DNA of 64,000 nucleotides from Ciborinia camelliae (lineage: Eukaryota > Ascomycota > Leotiomycetes > Helotiales > Sclerotiniaceae), in the NCBI GenBank assembly GCA_025890175.1, contig JANPYM010000006.1:587171-651170 (forward strand), written 5' to 3'. Numbering within the stretch: position 1 is the stretch's first letter; each line of letters starts with the position of its first letter. A program made the position numbers and the translations under genes. Positions 35,216-44,653 of this stretch are shown here, piece by piece. Under the pieces are notes generated by a model. That model did not search any database. It was not told the origin of the DNA and worked only from the letters and a program-made list of their open reading frames with translations.

Positions 35216-36983
35216 GCGTCGTCTGCTCTTTTGAGACGCCAGAGAGAGTTGGGAGTGTTGAAGAACAGGCTTTTGTAGTCCTTCTTTGACAAGGTCTGAC
35301 GGACGGTCTTGTCAATCTTTATCCACGTTTCCGTGTTGTCACTCCCTCCATCCGCATGCCCTTGAAACTCGGTCGCATATTGGTCGCACAATTTTGAGAG
35401 CCCCATAACGATCGCTCGGATGTCAATCGGGCCGCTATCCCGCAATATGCGAACAAGAGCCACCACCATAGACCTTGGCCTTGTCTCCTTCTTGGCGGCG
35501 CGAACCCAAGCCATGGAGCCAACAACATTGGCGTCGTCCCCGTCCCGGAGGGGGAACTTGCCCTGCACAAGATGCACGTGGGGGTCCTTGATGCTGTCTG
35601 CAGGCCATACAGCTTTGGAAAGTTAGCTTATGATTGTCTAAAACAGTTCTAGACATTAGACAAGGGGGCTCTTACTAAGTAATTGGCTGCCAGCAGCAGG
35701 GGGCTTTGGTTGACCTACCCAAGCAGGAACCGGCTGCTCAGGGGCGGGAGCAGCGAGGGGGACAAGCTGCGCAGGAGGGGCGACGATATATCCTCCTAGA
35801 TCTTCTTACAGTTAGTACAACTCTAGACTTAGCTGTTATATCAAACTTTTCAATATTTGATATTAAATAAAACAATAAGAGCGCCTTGTGAAACTTTATA
35901 GAAAATGGATTGGTTTTAGGGATGAAGGATGTGGATTGAAGATTGGAAATGAAGTTGCTAATAAGCTACTTCCTAGTAGGCAAGCTACTTCCTAGTAGGC
36001 AAGCTAATTCTACGCTAGGCTAGTGCTCATGTGACCTTATAAAAACAACCCCTGTTACAGATATAATATAACAATATAGAATAACAAAATATAAAACAGA
36101 ATAGGACAGGATGGGATAGGACAGGATAGGATAGAGTTACCTTGATGAAGCTATATACCTAACTAAGCATATTACATCATTATATTCTTACTTTACGATA
36201 AAACTTTTACGATAATAGAATATGATTACATGAAACACAGCATGGTAAAGCAGAACAGGCAAGCATAACAGGCAAGCATAACAGGCAAGCATAACAGGCA
36301 AGCATAACAGGCAAGCATAACAGGCAAGCATAACAGGCAAGCATAACAAGGAGCGTATAACAAGCAAGTGTTAGTACAAACTTACTTTGATGGACCATGG
36401 GGTCAGCGACAAGGCCGGCGGGGTTGAGCATAACATGTTTGGGATGAACGTGGAAATCTTTCAAACCCAAAGGAGGAAGAATGGGATGGCGACGTTGGTG
36501 GACCATGGGGCCAGCGACAGGGCCGGCGGGGTTGAGCATGGGATAGACGTGGAAATCTTCAAAATCCAAAGGAGGAAGAATGGGATGGCGACGTTGGTGG
36601 ATTATGGGGCTAGCGACAGGGCCGGCGGGGTTGAGCATGGGATAGACGTGGAAATCTTCAAAATCCAAAGGAGGAAGAATGGGATGGCGACGTTGGTGGA
36701 CCATGGGGCCAGCGACAGGGCCGGCGGGGTTGAGCATGGGATAGACGTGGAAATCTTCAAAATCCAAAGGAGGAAGAATGGGATGGCGACGTTGGTGGAC
36801 CATGGGGCCAGCGACAGGGCCGGCGGGGTTGAGCATGGGATAGACGTGGAAATCTTCAAAATCCAAAGGAGGAAGAATGGGACGGCGGAGATGGTAGTCT
36901 AGAACACCAAGAGAACGAAGACTGGGAAGGTCCTGGTGATCTGGATTTGGAAGACCAAGAATAGGGCGAAGATTGTGAGCCAT
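35212..36983 (-). CDS. Unrecognised protein with 33-residue tandem repeats
   Basis: I do not recognise this gene. Three exons fit with good signals and consistent phase: 36983-36386, 35795-35676 and 35597-35212, giving 367 residues. After a 33-residue lead (MAHNLRPILGLPNPDHQ...), exon 1 encodes five tandem repeats of 33 residues with the core PILPPLDFEDFHVYP and a tail MLNPAGPVAGPMVHQRR; the last copy has drifted (GLKDFHVHPKHV). Exon 2 is an Ala/Pro linker. Exon 3 is about 125 residues of globular type ending TPNSLWRLKRADDA; its pattern faintly recalls a winged helix, which is only a guess. There is no signal peptide or membrane segment. The first intron is long (590 bp) and full of 13-bp repeats. 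The stop codon lies in the edge of a neighbouring foldback repeat. It could be a lineage-specific gene or a decayed duplicate; transcription is unproven. Confidence 0.55.
36245..36345. repeat. 13-bp tandem repeat in the intron of the repeat-protein gene
   Basis: The unit AACAGGCAAGCAT repeats about seven to eight times, almost unchanged. It lies in the proposed first intron of the minisatellite gene. If that intron were retained, the minus strand would read a hydrophobic Cys/Leu repeat (ACYACLLCLPVML) before a stop at 36207. Confidence 0.93.
36390..36890. repeat. 99-bp coding minisatellite, five copies
   Basis: The word AGGAGGAAGA recurs at 36471, 36570, 36669, 36768 and 36867, exactly 99 bp apart. 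Because 99 is a multiple of three the array stays open on both strands. Three central copies are nearly identical; the copy nearest 36.4 kb has drifted and carries a 6-bp insertion. The array encodes the 33-residue repeats of the minus-strand gene. Confidence 0.95.
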
Positions 36984-37492
36984 GATGAGTGAAGTGTTGA
37001 ACTTGAAAAGAGGTGTTGAACTTGAAAAGAGGTGTTGAACTTGAAAAGAGGTGTTGAACTTGAAAAGAGGTGTGGTAAGAATTGGCTGCTGAATAGGTGT
37101 GCGAAGCGTGTGATGAATGATGGTAGAACTGGGGGGAAGCGGGTGGTTTTATAGGCATTGGATAAGTGACTGACTGCATGCCACTTGAAGTGACCAGATG
37201 CACTATTTCTTTGCTTTGATCAAAAGAGTAGATTAGAGCTCTACTAACGGCTTAGTATATAGACATACATACGTACAAGGTCAATAATTCTGTTAAAAGC
37301 GTGTTTTATGGTTTCAACCTATTTACTCTAGTCAACTTTCAGAATGCTGGGCATATCAAAGTAAAGAATAGTATCACGAGCGCTGTGAGAACATGATATG
37401 GAGTGTTGTATATCTATTCAACCGGAATTATATAAAAAACACAACTGTCTTTTCTAATAAATGGTATCTTCAGAACTGGTTGAGATATTGCT

Positions 37493-37900
37493 CTATGTAG
37501 GGAATAGCCATCGAGGATATCTAGCCGGTGCATATTATCAGCCCTCGCCGATTAAGGATAGTCGATTTTTGAAACGTTGGAACACACCCAGTGACCCCCG
37601 AACTTTTTGGATTCCCCGTTATTCAAATGTTGATCAATAGGGTTAAAACTGTTGAACTCTAGTCAACGATCCCGAGCTATCAACATTAGTCGCGCATCTA
37701 TGTAGGGAATAGCCACCGAGGATATCTAGCCGGTGCATATCATCAGCCCTCGCCGATTAAGAATAGTCGATTTTTGAAACGTTGGAACACACTTAGTGAC
37801 CCCCGGACTTTTTGAATCCCCCGTTATTCAAATGTTGATCAATAGGGTTAAAACTGTTGAGCTCTAGTCGACGATCCCGAGCTATCAACATTAGTCGCGC
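37493..37900. repeat. 205-bp direct tandem duplication with transition-only differences
   Basis: Two adjacent copies start with CTATGTAGGGAATAGCCA at 37493 and 37698. Copy 2 ends at TTAGTCGCGC (37900). Every difference I could read between them (about eleven) is C/T or G/A; I saw no transversion. This is the pattern expected from repeat-induced point mutation or cytosine deamination acting on duplicated DNA. Confidence 0.9.
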
Positions 37901-38522
37901 GGATCAACAGTAAAGAGAAATATCAATATCAAGGAAAGTGGCCTCAATTCAAGCCAAGAGACCGTTGCATTCAGGAATATACTTGAGGGAACTATAGAGT
38001 GATGGGTATCTATTTGATGAGAAATTGTCAAGCATCACTGCTGTCTTTTTTGCAGAGCAACAACTTCAAAATTGGCGAACACAGCCCCTGAAAACCGAAG
38101 AACTTCAAAATTGGCATGCGATTTCTTGCTAACTAAAGAGGAAAGGTGCGAGGAAACTTTACATAAAATGTAGCATTCAACTGTATGAGTCCATAGAACC
38201 TTCTACAACCGGAAAGTAAGGTGGCCGTTAGAAAGTTTCGTAGCTGATAGTAAAGAAATGGCCGCGCTAATGTCAATAGTGTCCACAATCAATCCGGGCG
38301 ATCAACTTCGCATACGCTTGAGTAGACATACGTAAAACTCGGTCGACCGCGTATGCTGCTCTATGGGCGGAGATACACCCTATCAGCAGTTTTGAGGAAT
38401 TGTGGATCTTTTAGTGGATTTCGCTGATTTTTTGAAGCTATTCACAACTTTTATACTAATTTTGATACTAATCCAAAGTGAGTATGATATTTATGTTTAT
38501 ATTTATGAATATTTATGAAGAT

Positions 38523-38640
38523 GGGTTATTTGCGGATTATTTGCAAATAACCCGCCAGCTCCAATACCCGCCCCGCGGGGCCCCGTTGCGCAGTCTACTG
38601 GGCGGGGTTTGAAATCACGGGAGAAACGGGTGAGAATAGA
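38523..38640. mobile_element. Possible end of a hAT-like transposon relic
   Basis: GGGTTATTTGC (38523-38533) is followed after nine bases by its exact inverse GCAAATAACCC (38543-38553). Next come CCCGCC-type words, the palindrome CCCCGCGGGG (38571-38580) and GGGCGGGG. GC-rich subterminal repeats of this kind mixed with AT-rich hairpins occur at ends of fungal hAT elements. There is no transposase frame nearby, so the call is tentative. Confidence 0.3.
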
Positions 38641-40084
38641 ATACTTGTGTTGAATAGACGATGGGATGGCCATCATGTCTGCATCTGAATTGCTTCAGGG
38701 TTAGATGTCTAATTCCATAGCCATGCATCTATGTTGATGTGAGTATTTGCCCTATTATCGGTTTGGTGTTGAAGGTGTTGATACGTTATGAACAGTGAAT
38801 AAGAAGTATATAGAATGTAAGATCGATATGTAACTTGAAAAAGGTTGCGTTTAAATGAAAACATAAAATTAGATGCAAGAAACCAATTAGATACAAAGAA
38901 CAGAATCGCAGCGACAGAAAGAAGAAATCTTACAATTTTACGGGTGCCATTCACATCACATTCGTCAGGTGTCATTCACATTCATTGGTGTTGTTTGAAA
39001 TGGTTATATGAGATTGTTATCTATCACTATAGGTATTGTCACCATGAGAAAGAGATACGCTTGCCCTTGAAACAAGGTAGATATTCAGAAAATGATAAGT
39101 ATAATCATCTAAACGTCTATCCTACCTACCAACGCCATAGGTTTGAGACGAGGTTGATGGGATGCGCCATGAAATGCTTTGTTCGTTTGGGATTATTGAG
39201 TTATTCAATGTCTACTTCCCAATATCATGGATGTGCGACAAGGTTGATAAGGATGTGAGATTATTTGTTTGGTGGTTGTGCACCCCGGTAATGTGATGAT
39301 GAGGCTAATCGAAATATGAGATGAATAGTCTCATTTGTCGTGTAGTATAATGATTTATAGGGCTTCTATACTGCGTTCTGAATGTGCGATGAGATAGCGG
39401 CGAGATGAATTTCTCGTTTATTGTGAGATGGGAGTGGGATAGAAATGGCAGATGAGTTGCTTAATTTGTTGTGTCGAGTATGAGGGGCGGCATGCGTGTG
39501 GATAGGATGGATATGTGCAAAAGGGTAACGGGAGGAGGGCATGTAGGAGGATTCGAAATGCCGGCGAGGAAGTCATTCGATCGCTATCCGGTGGACGTGT
39601 GCGGGCAGCATGAGAGGTGTGCAGCAGATGTGCAAGATAATTAAATAGAAGGGGCGCTTAAGAAAAATATGCGAAGATGCATATACAGAGATGATATAAA
39701 GTGAGATCAATTGTTTGATTTGTTGTGTTGAGTATAAGGGCTGGAATTAGACACGGCGAGAAAACCTACGAATAACCTGCGCGAGGAGGCTGTGGGGGTA
39801 AGCTGAGCCAGTAATTACACAGGTTTGCAAGGAAATTACAAGAGAGAAGTTGTGGGCAAGGTCTCATGGAAAGAATTGTTTGGCAAAGGAATGCAAAAGA
39901 TGCATCTAAGAACGGTGAGTTGGGAGTAAAATCATCTTCCAGCGAACAAAACTTGGATTAGGAAGGCACGACAATTGTCACGGGTGTCTTATCTTTTGGC
40001 ATCTTGATCACAACTTCTTCATAGATGGTAAGCACATTCCAGATCTACTGCAAGCTTATACAGTACCTCGCAAACTCAGGCTTC

Positions 40085-40285
40085 TGTCTATCTTAGAGAA
40101 ATCGATTTTTTGAAAATAGAGAAATTTAATAAAAAAATATTTTAAACCTTTTTAATATAAAAAACACTGGATCATTTAATTTGTTAATTGAATATTCTAT
40201 TAATTAATAAACACTAAATTAGTGGTGTTATTTAACACGCATTAATTTTATATTTTCAAAAAATCGATTTTTAGATAGATAGAGC
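40085..40285. mobile_element. MITE-like element with about 30-bp terminal inverted repeats
   Basis: The left end (about 40085-40120) reads ATCGATTTTTTGAAAATA preceded by CTATCTTAGAGAA. The right end (about 40253-40285) is the inverse, TATTTTCAAAAAATCGAT, followed by TTTTAGATAGATAGAG. The interior of about 135 bp is extremely AT-rich and has no coding potential. The size and symmetry fit a non-autonomous DNA transposon. No clear target-site duplication is visible. Confidence 0.7.
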
Positions 40286-40949
40286 GCATTAACTAATCGG
40301 GCATTCCGCTCGGGTAAAGGGTTTCCATTAGCTAATGGACTAGTCCTATTAATCAATGGGCCGGATTGATGAATGGGGTGGACCAGACCTGATAAGTTGA
40401 CACTATAACGAAACCTAGACTTGGTCCATTTGTTGATCTATTCTAGGAAATCAACACAAAAACACTAAGGAATGGGTCATAAAGAGATCAGTATATCAAA
40501 TACTCAGTAAACCTTAGACTTCTAGCTCTTACGTACATAGTGCAGGAGGACTCGAGGGTCAGAAGTCGAAAGCCAAAATTAGCCTAGCCTCTTGATTTAT
40601 AGCCATGAACCTGTAATGGCCAGAAAATATACTCTCCGGCCGTCCGTAAAGTTTAACCACCTGTATTTTACCAAAAAGGTGGTGCCACCGCCTGAGCTTG
40701 AGATCCAATCTGGGAAGGAACATTGGTGACGGTCGAGAAAACTTGGCAACACCCAACCTTTTGATTTTAAGCTTTTGATTTTTGGGATTTACAACATAAC
40801 GCACTTGGCCAGTAGACCCATATATATAATAGACATGAAAAGAGAAAAATGAATGAAGATAGCAGTGAATGATAATGATGATAACTATACCCACTATAGT
40901 AAGGAGGTATGAGGTTGTTAAGCGATTGTTTAACGTTTAGGCTACTAAA

Positions 40950-41110
40950 CCTTAAACCACACTAATTTTTTTCTTGGGCGCCGATGTTTAAAACGGCCGG
41001 CAAAGTCATGTGGATCATTTAAAACGGCCGGCTAAGTCATGTGTCGACACTAAAACCACACCATCTTTTTTTAGCGAGGTTTGAAGCGGCGGGCCAAGTC
41101 ATGTGATATT
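40950..41110. repeat. Triplicated CGGCCGGC...AGTCATGTG motif block
   Basis: AAACGGCCGGCAAAGTCATGTG occurs at about 40991-41012, a near copy at about 41022-41043 and a diverged copy (AAGCGGCGGGCCAAGTCATGTG) at about 41084-41105. A wider unit starting with AAACCACACYA and a T-run precedes the first and third copies, so the block looks like a duplicated unit of about 100 bp. Confidence 0.8.
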
Positions 41111-41302
41111 ATGTGAGATCAATTTTCGAGTTTAATCAAGTGCTTATTAAGGGGCCCACCAAAGATACTCCTCGACCTTCACATTTTGTTACGTTAGAGA
41201 TATCGGGTGGGCAATGCCCACAGAGCCTGAAAAGTTGGCTGATTGGATCGATTGTGATACGGCAAGCTGATAAAATTAAGATGCAGTTTCTGTGTGCCGC
41301 AC

Positions 41303-41334
41303 CACGTGTCGGTAATGTGAGAGATCACGTGATC
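41303..41334. promoter_or_regulatory. Paired CACGTG boxes
   Basis: CACGTG lies at 41303-41308, and a perfect 12-base palindrome GATCACGTGATC at 41323-41334. The second contains TCACGTGA, the ideal site for CBF1-type bHLH proteins. The pair lies about 75 bp beyond the stop codon of the glutathione synthetase gene, so any regulatory role is uncertain. Confidence 0.45.
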
Positions 41335-41407
41335 CAATCGCAGTAAAGTGGAGGGGTCGTTTTTGCTCCTGCCCCGAAACCCTTCCACTTCGTTTCAGGC
41401 ATAGCCT

Positions 41408-43125
41408 CTAAACAAGTGCAACACTGTCCATTGACCCAAATCCAGCAGCCACTCCACCCTCTTCACTCTTATCACCCTTCGTTCTCAAGAGATAACCAGC
41501 TTCTTCATTATGTAGAATTTGCGAGGTTGCTTGATCCCATAAACATGTACCATAGATACCAAGCTCACAGATTACGCCACCTTTCTCAATGATACCATTT
41601 CGTAGAATCATGTTGTGAACAGGTGGTGGAGTGATAATTTCCATGAGGATGAATGATTTCCAATGGGATTCGGGAAGTGATTTGAGGAATGGGGGAATTG
41701 CGGAGCGGTAGATATTGTTACCACCGCCTTCTCGTTGGGGCTTTAAGACATATCCATTGCAGCGTTCTGGGTCGACGGCGATTTTGCGTGCTTCGAGCCC
41801 TGCTGGGGATTCGTCAAGTGGAAAGATGTTTGTAAAGGTATCTTCCAAATTTTCAAGATCCGCATTGCCTGTCTCAACAAAGCGATTCAGGATTGAAGGT
41901 GTAGAGGGGGTTCTTGGTGTAGCAAGTACTTGTTGGACTTTCTTGGCTCCAGCCAATTGAGTCAAGATTGAAGGGCATTTGATTGCATTTGACCGTTCGA
42001 TTTGGAAACGACCTTCCCAGGCCGATTCGTCAGGGTAGTCTTGAGGACCATATCCAGCACGGAGATACACCACAGCAACCTCAAATTTCTTCGAGGAATT
42101 ACTTGGTGGTGAATACAAGAGCTCTCTTTTTGAGGTTTGAGCTATTGTTGTATGGGCAAGAACTTCGGAAAATGCCAGTCGAAATACCGGTATACCCTGC
42201 TTTTGCAGCTCATACTCAAGGTGTCTTTGATCGAAGATATTTCGTTCTGGTGTCTGAACCAAGAAGATTGTGCAGTAATCATAAGGAGAACTAGGACTGG
42301 AATTTTTGTAAGAATCAAAGGCCTGCGACAGCCCTAAAGCTAGTGATCTAGTGCTTGTATTCTCTGGGAGGTCCAGTGATGTAGTTACATTCTCATTGAG
42401 AAGACGGTAATCACTTAATGACAGGTATCTAACAAAATGGTCAGCAATTCGAGATTCGCCACAGCATTGATAGAGACAAACTTATGCAATTGCGAAGTTT
42501 GAAAGGATAATCCCCCAAAGGAAGAAGCGATGGTATTGAATTCGACCTGCTTGATTGTTGGGGTGATATCTGATTTCTCTTGATGAACCATGTAATCTGA
42601 TCGGAAAAGGCCAAGAGAGAGGTTCTTTACAATTAGTATTTCTTACTTCCTTTAAACTGATTTATGTTCGAGAGATTTACCTGAACATAACCCTCAGTTT
42701 TGACTTTTACGTGAACGCGCCAAAGTTCGGCGATGAACTCATCGACTTCAATGATTCTATAAAAAGAGTTAAGATTGTTCCCCAGCCAATTTTTAGGAAA
42801 GGAGAATTGCAAGTTGAATTTTTATGCGATCATACTCTTGCACGATATCCTTGAGAAAAGCCTCATCTTGTGCAATAGATGCATATAAGATGTTATAAGC
42901 TTTCTGCACTGATTTGGCCTGCTCGAAGCATATCCGAGGGAAGGGACTTGGAAATAGAGTGACCGGCGCAGTGGTTGCTAAGACACCATGAGGATCTGTA
43001 TCGGTAGAGATGAATGTCGGTGGGGGTCTCACGGCCAACCCATGAGCTATGGACCAATCTTTGATGGCTACAAGAAGTTGTTCTGATTCTTCTGCAGAGA
43101 TATCGGGAGGGTATGGAGACGTCAT
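41408..43125 (-). CDS. GSH2: Glutathione synthetase
   Basis: Cytosolic ATP-grasp enzyme that joins gamma-glutamylcysteine to glycine, the second and last step of glutathione synthesis. Four exons fit in frame: 43125-42836, 42756-42681, 42624-42482 and 42428-41408, giving 509 residues, close to the usual eukaryotic length. Visible family marks are FRSDYMVH (substrate region), VEFNTIASSFGGL, the glycine-rich ATP loop KPQREGGGNNIY near residue 400, and the C-terminal lid GGVAAGFGSMDSVALV. Introns have good donors and a TACTAAT branch site. The gene is divergent from the SNF2 gene across 1.5 kb. The ABCC transporter near 10 kb belongs to a family that uses glutathione conjugates, but distance argues against a functional cluster. 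Confidence 0.96.
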
Positions 43126-44653
43126 GATGAGCGTTTCGGTGATGGAAGATGATTTGCAAGGTTAGGTAAAGAAAGTGGTGAACACACGGAATATGGGAAA
43201 TTCTGTTCCTTTGACAATTCGATGATGATTCTACGTTAAGAATGATATCTGAAGTCGAGGACACAGCAGTTTCGACGACGAGGCTGTTAATAATTTGTCA
43301 TCATCATCTCATATTGAAAAGTTTCTCAAGAGTGGCGGAGTTCCGGAGTTCGGAAGTGGGTGGGACTAAAACTTCTAGTGTAACTTGGTAGATTTTAATT
43401 TATTTCTATGGTGCATTCAATTACATTAAGACAAATGCATATGCATAGTTATACAATATCTTTACTGAACTTTCGCAATACATGGAATTTATATACTAAA
43501 AAAATGAAAGGTTGAATTTGAAATGAATTTTGAAAGTTAGGTATCGATATCGAACTTTGTTGAGGGTTTCAAAGGTTTCATGGCACAAGCACTGTTCACC
43601 CCCACGTTGATGAAATCTTGGTAGCCTTCCATGTCCATGTTGGAAGTTGGATGAAGTTGGATCACGAGGCTGAAGCAAGGCTCTAGCCTCCACTCCAGAT
43701 AATGATAAGCCCAAGAGCCTTCATGCTACCTTGCAAGTGCCAAGGAAGGCCGAATGCGACACGTGATCCCTAATATTGTCGCAAGGCTGAAACTTCATAG
43801 CAGCAGTGGGCACGCATTTTCGTGATTGAAGGCCGCGAGAGCTCGCGTCAGGTCAACTGTTGGTCTTCCATTTTAAGTCAACCTCACCTGCAACTTCCAA
43901 TATTCGAACTTCCCCCTCCTCTCCCCTCCTCTCCCCTCCTCTCCCCTCCCACACCCACACCCACACCCACTCTCACTACCCCTCATCTCATCTTTTCTGT
44001 CCAACCCCTACAACCTGGTTTAGTATCACCTGATCGTTCGGATTGATATTGATATCCTGCCGTCTTTGCGCATATTAGAATCCATAATTTAATACATTTC
44101 GCGACCTGATACTCTTATTGCGAAGAGAGATATTTCTTTCGTTAGGGATTTGTTTCTTCTTGACAATACCTACCCACCCTTTTTCCAGAAGCCAGGAGCC
44201 AGGAGCCAGGAGCCCAGAATCGCAATTATCTGGGGGTTCCAGCTACTATTATTACTTCAACTTTAATAATTTCAAGAACGAACTCGCCCCATTCCAATTC
44301 ACTTATGGATTCGATCAATATTTAATCAGGTCAGATGGAACGGCTATTGAACCCTTAACCACTTCCCACCTTCCATTCCAACCTTCCACTTTACCACACC
44401 ATCCTTTAATGTGAGCGACCAATATCTCTACCCTATTTTCTTCCGGCTTTTACTCTACTTATCAAAGTATTCGTTTCTATCTATTAGATCTCGCTTTTCA
44501 AAATAGTGGTGTTTCTCTTCAGCGTCATTTATGACCACAACTAACCATTTTCCTGCAGTTCGCAATTTCCACGTCCTCAGTTGGCTATCACAGCTTCCAT
44601 CGACAAATCTCTCCTCATGCTCCATAGCGAATTCTGAATCCAATCATACAAAA
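43126..44653. other. Bidirectional promoter region, GSH2 / SNF2
   Basis: It contains a CACGTG box at 43760-43765, CTCCTCTCCC units at 43.92-43.95 kb followed by CACACC units, and three AGCCAGG units near 44.19-44.21 kb. The C/T-rich tracts point towards the SNF2 gene. An in-frame ATG at 44531 could extend the SNF2 protein by 41 residues. Confidence 0.7.

Larger units (their letters stand above)
36984..41407. other. Repeat and transposon-relic region without a clear gene
   Basis: No gene is supported. The region is AT-rich with scattered GC-rich palindromes. It holds a 205-bp tandem duplication, hAT-like palindromes, a MITE-like element and a triplicated GGCCGGC motif block. Near 39.45 and 39.70 kb a related segment occurs twice (TTTGTTGTGTCGAGTATGAG and TTTGTTGTGTTGAGTATAAG) and differs by transitions. 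Just upstream of 36984 a short direct repeat, GAACTTGAAAAGAGGTGTT, occurs four times at 37.00-37.07 kb. Confidence 0.7.

Noticed and set aside
36387..36902. Plus-strand 171-codon frame through the 99-bp repeats
   Set aside because: It stays open only because the unit is a multiple of three. The minus strand has the start, the phase-consistent introns and the extra domain.
7277..43125. A glutathione/ABCC detoxification gene cluster
   Set aside because: The transporter and glutathione synthetase are about 28 kb apart with unrelated genes between them; the link is biochemical, not genomic.
44531..44653. 41-residue N-terminal extension of the SNF2 protein
   Set aside because: In frame with an ATG, but the sequence looks like a 5' leader and ATG 44654 has a better context directly before the SAM-like domain.
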